Notes: generated by a model from the letters alone, not told the origin. Positions 1 to 5,641 are shown, numbered from the stretch's first letter. The stretch: DNA of 15,445 nt from CAYOPE01 sp964405805 (GCA_964405805.1 CAYOPE010000020.1:1-15445); one strand, 5' to 3'. Program-made: numbers and translations.

Positions 1-295
1 GGCCCGCGTACCGCTCGTTCGGCGCCCGATCTTTTCTTCTCTGGCTTCGCGCCGGCTTCATCTTCGGATGGTCAGCCGCACGGTCTTTCGCGGGCATCTC
101 GTTCACGCGAATCTGGCCGTGACCATTCGCCGCGGAGCAGAGTCGATCCATCTCGGCCTGCAAACAGCCGCGGACTTCGGGCGACAGATCGACCTTCTTC
201 AACTCTTCCGCGATCTCGCACATCCGAGCGTTGATCTGGATCTGCGGGGTATCCGCGGGAACCGCACCGACAACGACGACTGCATCGTCCTGCAT
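1..295 (-). CDS. Small hypothetical protein, cut by the left edge
   Basis: Reading leftward from an ATG at 295, an open frame of 98 codons runs off the window without a stop. It begins MQDDAVVVVGAVPADTPQ and continues as a hydrophilic chain with a basic, Lys/Arg-rich part near the edge. A GAGGAGG ribosome site lies 7 nt upstream, inside the end of the preceding gene, whose TGA is only 2 nt before this ATG, so the two are probably translationally coupled. It is GC-rich like the other small unknown genes here. I recognise no family. It is the second gene of the leftmost attenuator unit. Confidence 0.7.
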   Translation of the reverse strand, partial: MQDDAVVVVGAVPADTPQIQINARMCEIAEELKKVDLSPEVRGCLQAEMDRLCSAANGHGQIRVNEMPAKDRAADHPKMKPARSQRRKDRAPNERYAG

Positions 296-297
296 CT

Positions 298-585
298 TCA
301 CGCCTCCTCTGCTGGTTCGACCAGCGGGATGTAGACGACCTTACGGCCGCCAAACTTACCGACAGGCCGAGCTGGGACTCGACCATCACAGTAAACTGCA
401 CGAGCCGGAGAAAGGGCATCGCCGAACGACTTAGCGTCGTCCTCATACACAGTGATCCCAGGCGGGAGCCCATCAAGGGCAGTGGGATCATCTGGTGGGA
501 CAATCCGGATAATGGTTCGCTGCTCGCGAACCGCTCTCCAGACTTCCTTGCGATACTCAGTCTGATCTGTGTTGGCTACGACCAC
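298..585 (-). CDS. Small hypothetical protein (95 aa), first gene of unit 1
   Basis: Open frame on the minus strand with C-terminal part YCDGRVPARPVGKFGGRK followed by VVYIPLVEPAEEA. An ATG at 591 is directly abutted by AGGAGG with no spacer, which is unlikely to work. A GTG two codons later (583-585) has the 6-nt spacer seen at the other small genes of this window, so I start the protein there (MVVANTDQTEYRK...); the ATG is the alternative. No signal peptide or membrane segment is visible, and the family is not recognised. It follows the attenuator at 674-743 and precedes the partial gene at 1-295 by 2 nt. Confidence 0.7.
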   Translation of the reverse strand: MVVANTDQTEYRKEVWRAVREQRTIIRIVPPDDPTALDGLPPGITVYEDDAKSFGDALSPARAVYCDGRVPARPVGKFGGRKVVYIPLVEPAEEA

Positions 586-673
586 GAACATCCTCCTATG
601 GGTTCGCTCGATACCGCCGTGATTGGGGTACGAATACTGTTCTCCAAACTTGCAGAACAAAATTCGAATCCCA

Positions 674-743
674 ACAAAAATCCGGCTCATTTGGCCGGTT
701 CGTAAGGTCTTTCTAACTTTCAAACATTCTAACCTTCGAACCG
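674..743 (-). promoter_or_regulatory. Attenuator of unit 1 (terminator versus antiterminator)
   Basis: The terminator on the minus strand is CCGGC (694-698), a 7-nt loop and GCCGG (682-686), followed by ATTTTTGTT. The competing antiterminator pairs CGGTTCGAAGGT (732-743, the last four sense codons of the short leader ORF) with ACCTTACGAACCG just before the terminator: 12 base pairs with one bulged A, sharing the 5' arm of the terminator. A ribosome finishing the leader ORF would hide the first arm and allow termination; one stalled earlier would leave it free. Confidence 0.75.
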
Positions 744-818
744 ACGACTCCAAATATCAAGGACGACCACATTCTTGTGATCAGCCTGCTTAATAGTTTG
801 TAATGAGTATGCGTTCAT
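729..818 (-). CDS. Leader peptide 1 (29 aa, Val/Leu run)
   Basis: Short ORF starting 14 nt after the -10 box, so with a 5' leader of only a few nucleotides and no ribosome site. The peptide begins MNAYSLQTIKQADHK, then N-VVVL-DIW (codons GTG GTC GTC CTT) and ends SRRFEG-stop. Its last four sense codons are the 5' arm of the antiterminator. The role inferred is a cis-acting sensor of valine (or branched-chain) tRNA charging; Trp and Arg codons also occur late in the peptide, so which residue is sensed is uncertain. Confidence 0.65.
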   Translation of the reverse strand: MNAYSLQTIKQADHKNVVVLDIWSRRFEG

Positions 819-832
819 AAGCTATCAACAAC

Positions 833-861
833 AGTTTACAGCAATTAAAAAATCCAGTCAA
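833..861 (-). promoter_or_regulatory. Promoter of unit 1
   Basis: TTGACT (856-861), exactly 17 nt, then TAAACT (833-838) on the minus strand. It starts within the U-rich tail of the terminator that ends unit 2, so adjacent units share almost no spacer. Confidence 0.7.
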
Positions 862-895
862 GAAAAGTGCGGGGATCGGAGTCAGGCCGATCCCC
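850..895 (-). terminator. Intrinsic terminator ending unit 2
   Basis: Immediately after the TGA of the 54-aa gene, GGGGATCGG (887-895 read on minus) pairs with CCGATCCCC (871-879) across a 7-nt loop. A T-rich tail (CACTTTTCTTG, then a run of six T) follows. The stem is 9 perfect base pairs. Confidence 0.85.
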
Positions 896-896
896 T

Positions 897-1061
897 TCAG
901 GGTGGTGTGCACCAGGTGCGCTCGCCGCGAGCATCGCAGCGGCGTGTGCCGCATCGACGACAAGCATCACAGTCGTCTTTCGGGTCGCCGGCGAAGAAGT
1001 GCCAAGTGGGAGTAGTTGGCGGTGGCGGTCTGCGCAGCGTCGGTTCGTCCTCAGACGCCAT
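897..1061 (-). CDS. Small Cys-rich hypothetical protein (54 aa)
   Basis: Starts at an ATG lying inside the end of the upstream 56-aa gene (11-nt overlap), which suggests coupled translation. The sequence begins MASEDEPTLRRPPPPTTPTW, followed by HFFAGDPKDDCDACRRCGTR. Five Cys (residues 31, 34, 37, 42 and 51) in a CxxCxxC-type spacing could bind a metal, but this is an inference. It is proline-rich at the N terminus and has no membrane segment. A strong terminator follows the stop directly. The family is not recognised. It is short but supported by the overlap, the terminator and the Cys pattern. Confidence 0.65.
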   Translation of the reverse strand: MASEDEPTLRRPPPPTTPTWHFFAGDPKDDCDACRRCGTRRCDARGERTWCTPP

Positions 1062-1221
1062 GTTCATCTTCCATTTCGACGAATCCTTCGACCTGGGACG
1101 GTGAAGCATTAGTGCCGAGCGGCACCAACGTGTACGGGTCGATCCCGAGGTCTCGCCGGATTTCTTCATCCATGTCTGGCCTTGATTCCAGGCGCGTTTG
1201 CAGTTCTTGATCATTATCCAT
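1051..1221 (-). CDS. Small acidic hypothetical protein (56 aa), first gene of unit 2
   Basis: The start chosen is the ATG at 1221, 6 nt after a perfect AGGAGG; in-frame ATG codons further upstream lack this site. The protein begins MDNDQELQTRLESRPDMDEE, is acidic and soluble, and ends EMEDEHGV. It is preceded by the attenuator at 1293-1374 and overlaps the next small gene by 11 nt. No family is recognised. Confidence 0.7.
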   Translation of the reverse strand: MDNDQELQTRLESRPDMDEEIRRDLGIDPYTLVPLGTNASPSQVEGFVEMEDEHGV

Positions 1222-1292
1222 GCGAATCCTCCTTCGCATTCCGAGTTACTTTCAGGATCCGAACCTGTCGGATGCTGAATCAAACCCAGAGT

Positions 1293-1374
1293 AAATAAAA
1301 ATGCCGGCTTTCGGCCGGTTTGTTTGAGTTTTTCTAATCTGTGAATCGTGACCTATGAACTCAAGTTTAAACCG
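1293..1374 (-). promoter_or_regulatory. Attenuator of unit 2
   Basis: Terminator on minus: CCGGC (1314-1318), a 5-nt loop, GCCGG (1304-1308), then CATTTTTATTT. Competing antiterminator: CGGTTTAAACTTGAGTT (1358-1374, in the last codons of the leader ORF) against AACTCAAACAAACCG (1316-1330). This gives CGGTTT/AAACCG (6 bp) and TTGAGTT/AACTCAA (7 bp) around a small internal loop. The second strand overlaps the 5' arm of the terminator, so the two folds exclude each other. Confidence 0.8.
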
Positions 1375-1430
1375 ACCTTTGGTGAGGCAATAAGGAGTCC
1401 CAAAATAATGCTAATCAGGTTGGTTTTCAT
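1353..1430 (-). CDS. Leader peptide 2 (25 aa, Ile/Leu-rich)
   Basis: Short ORF starting 11 nt after the -10 box without a ribosome site. It reads MKTN-LISIILGLLIA-SPKVGLNLSS. The Leu/Ile stretch (CTG ATT AGC ATT ATT TTG GGA CTC CTT ATT) resembles the branched-chain runs of classical ilv/leu leader peptides. The last codons encode the 5' arm of the antiterminator. Inferred role: sensing charged tRNA-Ile/Leu. The hydrophobic core could alternatively be a tiny membrane peptide. Confidence 0.65.
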   Translation of the reverse strand: MKTNLISIILGLLIASPKVGLNLSS

Positions 1431-1441
1431 AAGTGATAATA

Positions 1442-1470
1442 ATATTAGCAGCTAATCTATATCTGGTCAA
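1442..1470 (-). promoter_or_regulatory. Promoter of unit 2
   Basis: TTGACC (1465-1470), 17 nt, TAATAT (1442-1447) on the minus strand. It lies just downstream of the terminator of unit 3. Confidence 0.75.
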
Positions 1471-1472
1471 GT

Positions 1473-1506
1473 AGAAAAAAGAGAGCCGGGGCGGGTTAAC
1501 CGGCTC
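1473..1506 (-). terminator. Intrinsic terminator ending unit 3
   Basis: On minus, GAGCCGG (1500-1506) and CCGGCTC (1483-1489) form a 7-bp stem with a 10-nt loop, followed by TCTTTTTTC. Confidence 0.8.
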
Positions 1507-1610
1507 GAAATGGGACGGGGCGGCAAGCCTTTCGGCTCACAACAGGCGCTGTGCCTGCTTCGACGCACGAGCATTTGCTCGTCGCATCACGCCCCCACAG
1601 AGCAAAGAAA
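1507..1610 (-). other. Structured spacer after the tRNA-like gene
   Basis: Between the CCA end of the tRNA-like gene and the unit 3 terminator there are three small perfect hairpins on the minus strand (ACGAGC/GCTCGT, CAGGC/GCCTG, AGCC/GGCT). A 16-codon open frame at 1537-1587 (MRRANARASKQAQRLL) has only a weak G-rich upstream stretch. The segment may be a processed 3' leader RNA or encode a tiny basic peptide; neither is shown. Confidence 0.3.
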
Positions 1611-1691
1611 TGGAGCGGACGATGGGAATTGAACCCACAACCTCCTGCGCAGGTAAGGCGCTGGTGGTCTGCCTTTGACCTCTACGTCCGC
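1611..1691 (-). tRNA. Atypical tRNA-like gene with encoded CCA (loop suggests UAC anticodon)
   Basis: 81 nt on minus. The acceptor stem is GCGGACG/CGTCCGC with U73 and an encoded CCA. The T arm is GTGGG-TTCAATT-CCCAT and the D arm GGTC-AAAGGCA-GACC. The acceptor and T arm read like a bacterial tRNA-Gly, but the rest is unusual. Four nucleotides (TAGA) instead of two separate the acceptor from the D stem. The anticodon arm is CCAGCGC-CTTACCT-GCGCAGG: seven pairs with an A-A mismatch instead of five. Its loop gives anticodon UAC (Val), with C instead of a purine at position 37. It lies 10 nt after the 71-aa gene in the same predicted transcript and has no promoter of its own that I can see. It is either a divergent tRNA or a tRNA mimic. 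Confidence 0.7.
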
Positions 1692-1701
1692 CCTCAACTC
1701 G

Positions 1702-1917
1702 TCAGGCCGAAATCGGTTTGCGCGGCGCGGTAGTGCCAAATCCTGCTGCGCGGGCCGAGGGTTTGGGCAGACAAATCGGCCCGCCTTCCTGGTCCGCACG
1801 CGGCATCTCTTCGAGCGTCGGCGCGGTCGCATGGCAGTCAAGGCACTGAGCGACCTTGGTCAGGTTGTCGACTTCAACTCGCGCGTGTCCACGGAAACCG
1901 CCACTGATCATCGGCAT
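1702..1917 (-). CDS. Small hypothetical protein (71 aa), gene of unit 3
   Basis: The ATG at 1917 is 5 nt after AGGAGG. The protein begins MPMISGGFRGHARVEVDN and contains CLDCHA (one CxxCH), a later single Cys (PICLPKPS) and a Pro/Ala-rich C terminus ending in PRKPISA. It has no Trp or Tyr and only two Phe, of interest because its leader peptide carries FWFYF. CxxCH is the haem c attachment motif, but with no signal peptide I would not call it a cytochrome. The family is not recognised. The tRNA-like gene starts 10 nt after its stop. Confidence 0.65.
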   Translation of the reverse strand: MPMISGGFRGHARVEVDNLTKVAQCLDCHATAPTLEEMPRADQEGGPICLPKPSARAAGFGTTAPRKPISA

Positions 1918-1940
1918 GCAATCCTCCTGCCAGTTGTGCA

Positions 1941-2017
1941 AACAAAAACACCGACTCGTTGTCGGGGCTTAGGTTTGCAAGTTGACTTACAAGCTAAAAC
2001 ACCCGACTACGGTCGGT
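1941..2017 (-). promoter_or_regulatory. Attenuator of unit 3
   Basis: Four segments can be read on minus: 1, ACCGAC (2012-2017); 2, GTCGGG (2002-2007); 3, CCCGAC (1961-1966); 4, GTCGG (1951-1955) followed by TGTTTTTGTTT. Pair 3:4 is the terminator and 1:2 a hairpin inside the leader ORF. The 2:3 antiterminator extends inward as TTTAG/CTAAG and TTGTAAG-tcaa-CTTGCAA, giving about 18 pairs with small internal loops. This is the classical trp-type arrangement and the clearest of the five. Confidence 0.85.
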
Positions 2018-2062
2018 AAAGTAAAACCAAAATGAATTGGTGTTTACTTGGCGTTTGCTCAT
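1994..2062 (-). CDS. Leader peptide 3 (22 aa, FWFYF run)
   Basis: Short ORF starting 9 nt after the -10 box, no ribosome site. It reads MSKRQVNTNS-FWFYF-TDRSRVF. The run TTT TGG TTT TAC TTT is five consecutive aromatic codons, placed three codons before the segment pairing at GTCGGG, as expected for a ribosome-stalling attenuator that senses aromatic aminoacyl-tRNAs. Its N-terminal K/R-QVN resembles leader peptide 5 (MANKQVNRS), so the two leaders may be related. Confidence 0.75.
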   Translation of the reverse strand: MSKRQVNTNSFWFYFTDRSRVF

Positions 2063-2071
2063 AACTAGAAC

Positions 2072-2100
2072 AGTATATACGAGCTTGGCACTTGTGTCAA
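2072..2100 (-). promoter_or_regulatory. Promoter of unit 3
   Basis: TTGACA (2095-2100), 17 nt, TATACT (2072-2077) on minus: a near-consensus housekeeping promoter. The TGA stop of the upstream Ldh2-family gene lies inside the -35 hexamer. Confidence 0.85.
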
Positions 2101-3077
2101 CTCTTCGAAATCCGAAGCAATCCTGCGTACAAATTCTTTTCAATTTCAACTTTCCCTGATCGTAGCTGTCTTTCTGCTTCTCTATCACCTCTTTCTCCTG
2201 GCAAAAAAAGCTCTTTTATGCCAGGCAAACGCTTACTACTCTTCACTTTCGTGCCGAAACTCGAAACTTGTTTGGTAAACACATCCTTACTTCCAAATAA
2301 TTTCGGGTCAATTACCAAAACCAAATTTCCCCAATTCTTAGAACCTGATTTAGCTGCTTCAGCACCTACCAAAAGCCCACCGAGCACCTGAACCATAAAT
2401 GACAAACCAGATCCTTTATAGCTTCGGTCAAAAACTCGGATCGCGCCTTCTAAAGCAGCGGCTGGGTCATCTGTGGGCTTGCCGTTGTTATCATATGCCA
2501 AATCTTTGGCAATTTTTTCTCCGCGGGTTTTCGCTTCAACCAATCCATAGTAAGGAATTGCTGATGTGGCCATATCTAAGACAATGGGTTTTTGGCCAGG
2601 CACCCCGATAGCTATAGGATTTGTGCCCAGCGTCGGCTGATAAGAACCATGTGTAGCAACATTCGGAGGAGGGCCCGCGAACACCATGCCAACCAATCCT
2701 TTTTTTGCAATTTCTCGCGCATAAAAACCGAGTGCTCCAGTGGAAGTGTTGGTGTGGTTCGTGCCCACGATCGCTAGGCCATTGCTTTGCGCTTTTTTGA
2801 TAGCGATCTTGGTTGCTTTACGCAAGATCACTATGCCTGAATTCAATCCGCCGTTTAGGAGAGCTGAGAGTTTGGTCTGTTTAACAATCTTATCTTTCCT
2901 AGCTTTCAGATTTTTTCCGAAACTGGGGCTTAAAAGCTTAACTAAACCCTGGTTGCTTCCTCGCAGCTGTGCATACATCAGAGCCTCTAAGATCGAAGTG
3001 GCTTCGTCATTACTGTAGCCATATTTTAGTAGAATTTTTTTACCAATTTTCTCTAGTTCAGAAATTTTTACAATCAT
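2097..3077 (-). CDS. Ldh2/MDH2-family NAD(P)H oxidoreductase (imino-acid reductase candidate)
   Basis: 326 aa, close to the family's usual 330-350. The family (Pfam Ldh_2: malate/L-lactate, ureidoglycolate, sulfolactate dehydrogenases and the piperideine-2-carboxylate reductase DpkA) is recognised by NHTNTSTGALGFYA (residues 108-120, with His108) and GSYQPTLGTNPIAIGVPG (144-161), followed by VLDMATS. The common N-terminal RGxxSHG motif reads RGSNQG (39-44), so the usual His is replaced by Gln; the effect on substrate is unknown. The start is the only good ATG, 2 nt after the stop of the D-amino-acid oxidase, so the two are one operon. The pairing suggests reduction of the cyclic imino acid made by the oxidase (proline or pipecolate type), which is inference. 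Confidence 0.8.
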   Translation of the reverse strand: MIVKISELEKIGKKILLKYGYSNDEATSILEALMYAQLRGSNQGLVKLLSPSFGKNLKARKDKIVKQTKLSALLNGGLNSGIVILRKATKIAIKKAQSNGLAIVGTNHTNTSTGALGFYAREIAKKGLVGMVFAGPPPNVATHGSYQPTLGTNPIAIGVPGQKPIVLDMATSAIPYYGLVEAKTRGEKIAKDLAYDNNGKPTDDPAAALEGAIRVFDRSYKGSGLSFMVQVLGGLLVGAEAAKSGSKNWGNLVLVIDPKLFGSKDVFTKQVSSFGTKVKSSKRLPGIKELFLPGERGDREAERQLRSGKVEIEKNLYAGLLRISKS

Positions 3078-3079
3078 AT

Positions 3080-4048
3080 TTAATCCTTAAGTTTAATTTT
3101 ACCAACTAATTTTACAACTTCTTGTGCGCAACCCCAAGAGAGAGTAAATCCTGAGCCACCATGGCCATAATTGTGAATGATATAATTGCTTCCGATTTTT
3201 TTTCGCTCCAACCTGACGTCATCTCGGACAGGACGCAAGCCGACTGAGTAGCCGACTATTTTCGCATCAACCAAACTTGGTTCGAGCGCTAGGCTTTTTC
3301 TCATTATATCTTGGGCATCTTGTGAATTATATTTCACATTCCAATTATTATCCTGCGCCGTCCCTCCCAAAACTATATCATTAACTCTTGGAATAATATA
3401 GGCCAGCTTTTCCGCTGATTCATCATCAGCTACAGCATTTAACTTCTTGTCTAATTTAACCTTTAAAGTTTGACCACGACTAGGATATACTTTTTTATCA
3501 TTAAACAAAGCTCTCGATCCCAAGCCAGTACAATTAATTACTATTCTAGATTGCGAAAAAGCTTGATTAATATTTTTGACTTCTTTTTTTATAATTCGAA
3601 TGCCGGCTTGTTTGGTTTTCTTCATCAGATACGGCATGTAGATACTTGTATCCATGATAAGTCCTCGAAGTTTATAGCCATCGACGTAGCCTCTGGGTAA
3701 TTCTTGCTTTTTGGGTCGCTGGTAACTCACAGAGTCCTTCGCCCACCAGGGAGCTCCTACTTTTTCTCTAAACAGTTCCATGCTGGTTCTCTCAAAACAG
3801 CCACTTTTTTTGTCTTTAATTATTTCTTTTCGGAAAAATTTCAAAGTTAACTCAGACCATACAGCAACTTTAGCCAATGGCCCAGAACGATACGGATACC
3901 ACATAGCAGCAGCTTTATCTGAAGTCGTATTTGGTGACAATTCTTTTGCCCAAATAGTGACATCGTACCCGGCTTTTTTTAGTAAAATCGCAGTAGATAA
4001 GCCGCTTACTCCAGCTCCCAGAACCAAAATTTCTTTCGATGATTTCAT
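3080..4048 (-). CDS. FAD-dependent D-amino-acid oxidase
   Basis: 322 aa. It has an N-terminal Rossmann FAD site (VLGAGVSGLSTA, residues 9-20), NCTGLGSRAL (172-181), PSRGQT (189-194), AYIIPR (216-221, matching the active-site Tyr region of eukaryotic D-amino-acid oxidase), GLRPVRDDVRLE (270-281, with the substrate-carboxylate Arg) and HNYGHGGSGFTLSWGCA (292-308), the family signature. It oxidises a D-amino acid to the imino acid with hydrogen peroxide. It is first in a two-gene operon with the Ldh2-family reductase. A TATAAT box lies 10 nt upstream of the ATG and no ribosome site is seen, so the mRNA is probably nearly leaderless. Confidence 0.9.
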   Translation of the reverse strand: MKSSKEILVLGAGVSGLSTAILLKKAGYDVTIWAKELSPNTTSDKAAAMWYPYRSGPLAKVAVWSELTLKFFRKEIIKDKKSGCFERTSMELFREKVGAPWWAKDSVSYQRPKKQELPRGYVDGYKLRGLIMDTSIYMPYLMKKTKQAGIRIIKKEVKNINQAFSQSRIVINCTGLGSRALFNDKKVYPSRGQTLKVKLDKKLNAVADDESAEKLAYIIPRVNDIVLGGTAQDNNWNVKYNSQDAQDIMRKSLALEPSLVDAKIVGYSVGLRPVRDDVRLERKKIGSNYIIHNYGHGGSGFTLSWGCAQEVVKLVGKIKLKD

Positions 4049-4058
4049 ATCTTTAGTT

Positions 4059-4064
4059 ATTATA
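4059..4064 (-). promoter_or_regulatory. Putative -10 box of the oxidase operon
   Basis: TATAAT on minus, 10 nt before the ATG. No good -35 hexamer sits 17 nt upstream; that place is taken by the terminator of the upstream gene pair. Confidence 0.45.
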
Positions 4065-4068
4065 GCTT

Positions 4069-4110
4069 AAAAATCGGATGGGTGGGTGCACAATTGCGCT
4101 GCACCCACCC
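4069..4110 (-). terminator. Intrinsic terminator of the 430-aa/53-aa gene pair
   Basis: GGGTGGGTGCA (4100-4110 read on minus) pairs with TGCACCCACCC (4080-4090), 11 perfect base pairs with a 9-nt loop, followed by ATCCGATTTTT. Confidence 0.85.
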
Positions 4111-4114
4111 GCTC

Positions 4115-4276
4115 CTACTCTGATTTCTCTTTCTCCTCCTTTCCTTTTTCTCCATCATCCTCTGAGACTTCTACGGCCTCGGCTCTGGCCCGCGCGTGCT
4201 CCTCACCAGCACCCAGGCCATTATCTTCGTAGTGTAACTCGTCGCCGAACCAGAAACACACGAAGTCTGCTGCCAT
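4115..4276 (-). CDS. Small acidic hypothetical protein (53 aa)
   Basis: The ATG overlaps the TGA of the 430-aa gene as TGATG, so translation is very likely coupled. The protein begins MAADFVCFWFGDELHYEDNG and ends in a highly charged tail of Glu and Lys (GEKGKEEKEKSE). The N-terminal 20 residues look folded and aromatic; the remainder is probably disordered. A strong terminator follows within 5 nt. The family is unknown. Its role is presumably tied to the upstream protein, as a partner or accessory chain. Confidence 0.7.
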   Translation of the reverse strand: MAADFVCFWFGDELHYEDNGLGAGEEHARARAEAVEVSEDDGEKGKEEKEKSE

Positions 4277-5568
4277 CACACCACCCCCCTTCGATGCTGG
4301 TGGCAGAAGTCAGCCACCGCACTGCTCGACAAGGCTTCGAGTGAGCTCAGGGCGTCCATAGAATCCTGGCCACTGAGTACTGAAGCTGCCACGAACTCGT
4401 GGCCATACTCGCTACTAAGTTCTGCAGCCAGCTCAAGCACCTCGGAAACCTCTCGCGCCCAGGTCACGTAGACCTCTCGTCCGCCAACCTTGGCAAACAG
4501 ATCTTCGAAATCAGGTCCGATCAGCGGATCGGACAAAACCGCGAAGGTCTGATCTTGCAGGTCCGAGGTTTTAAACCGCGGTTCGTAAGACCTCGGATTA
4601 TACACTGGCACACGGCCCACCGAGGTAATCAGCGGCACTGCGGCTTTCGGCCGAAGCACATTCCGAAACAGTTTTTCGGACTGCTCAGACAGAAAGATAC
4701 GGCAGACGTTGAAGTATCGCTCTGGTGGTCCGCCGATCGAGATCATGACTCGCGACTGTAAATCAGCGCAATGCCGAAGCCATCTGGTCGCAGCTGCTGG
4801 TCCCGCGATCCTGAAGTCTGCGAAACCCAAAGGGTGAGTCGCAGCATAATCTACAGCCCGCTTTCGTCCGTCTTCACCACGCTTACTGCCCATGTCTGCT
4901 AGCTGATTCAGCGTTTCCTGAAGGCCTGAGTAGCTGCCGTTACTACGACGCAGGCAGGCCACCAAGTCCGCGGGTACAGAACCCAACTCATCAAACGGAG
5001 TGTCAAAGTCAAACATTACGTTCGATGAAATTTCCGGGTAAAACGCTTTTGCAAACAGGTGAATCAGCGCGAAGTTGACTGTTGTGATCTTCCAAACCAC
5101 ATCGGCAGGCAGCGCGTTACACTTCATGCCTGATTGCTGACCGGAAAAAATGCGCAGAGTAGGAAGGCCGGTGAAATGCACTCTGAGATTTTTCAGAAAC
5201 TGCAGACCCACCGCAGCGTATGCTGGCAGCCGTAGACTCGGAAATTCAAGACTCCCGCCATGACCGATTGAGAGCACTGCCTGACTCATCACGCCAGGTG
5301 TCTGCACGTCAGCCGCAAACGACAGCAGAGCGGTTAGCTGCTGCCAATCATGGCCGCACGAAATCCCGCTAATGCCAGAATTGACCAGGCTTTTCAGAAC
5401 TGCCTGACACTCTTGGCCATCGTTGAGCCGAAGTTGCTTGGTTCGCTGAACCATCTGATCAACCGGCGTTCCCTTGTTGTTAAACAGTGCCATGCCGCGA
5501 TCGATAGAGTCTGGCAGAAAGATCCGCAAAGGCGGCCTGCTGATTAGAGCTGACAAAATCTCGGACAT
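4276..5568 (-). CDS. Hypothetical protein (430 aa), family not recognised
   Basis: Start chosen at the ATG at 5568 (MSEILSALISRPPLRIFLPD), 6 nt after AAGGAGG. The frame stays open for 45 codons upstream but through a GC-rich hairpin, so the longer form is less likely. The protein appears soluble: no signal peptide or clear membrane helix. Visible landmarks are FLPDSIDRGMALFNNKGTP (17-35), a central FDFDTPFDELGSVPADLV, HPLGFADFRIAGPAAATRW, ISIGGPPERYFNVC and a C-terminal alternation of helices (REVSEVLELAAELSSEYGHE). I cannot assign it to a family. It is GC-rich compared with the flanking oxidase and trp genes, suggesting a different origin. It is coupled to the 53-aa gene downstream. Confidence 0.75.
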   Translation of the reverse strand: MSEILSALISRPPLRIFLPDSIDRGMALFNNKGTPVDQMVQRTKQLRLNDGQECQAVLKSLVNSGISGISCGHDWQQLTALLSFAADVQTPGVMSQAVLSIGHGGSLEFPSLRLPAYAAVGLQFLKNLRVHFTGLPTLRIFSGQQSGMKCNALPADVVWKITTVNFALIHLFAKAFYPEISSNVMFDFDTPFDELGSVPADLVACLRRSNGSYSGLQETLNQLADMGSKRGEDGRKRAVDYAATHPLGFADFRIAGPAAATRWLRHCADLQSRVMISIGGPPERYFNVCRIFLSEQSEKLFRNVLRPKAAVPLITSVGRVPVYNPRSYEPRFKTSDLQDQTFAVLSDPLIGPDFEDLFAKVGGREVYVTWAREVSEVLELAAELSSEYGHEFVAASVLSGQDSMDALSSLEALSSSAVADFCHQHRRGVV

Positions 5569-5588
5569 CAAAACCCTCCTTGGGAGTT

Positions 5589-5641
5589 TGTCCTCCCTTA
5601 CGCCGCCCAATTTACCTGCAAGGATGTTTGGGCGGCGGAAG
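5589..5641 (-). other. Hairpin in the 5' region of the 430-aa gene
   Basis: On minus, CGCCGCCCAA and TTGGGCGGCG form a 10-bp GC-rich stem whose loop contains CATCCTTGCAGG. A second small hairpin, GGGAG/CTCCC, sits just before AAGGAGG. The position suggests control of translation or mRNA stability. No U tract follows, so it is not a terminator. Confidence 0.5.

Noticed and set aside
298..503. Long alternative frames on both strands in the GC-rich left part (for example minus 72-503, plus 68-334)
   Set aside because: They overlap genes with ribosome sites and coupled starts, have low-complexity Arg/Ser/Pro composition and lack their own ribosome sites.
1702..1917. Cytochrome c call from the CxxCH in the 71-aa protein
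   Set aside because: There is no signal peptide, no distal Met in context and the protein is very short; a single CxxCH is not enough.
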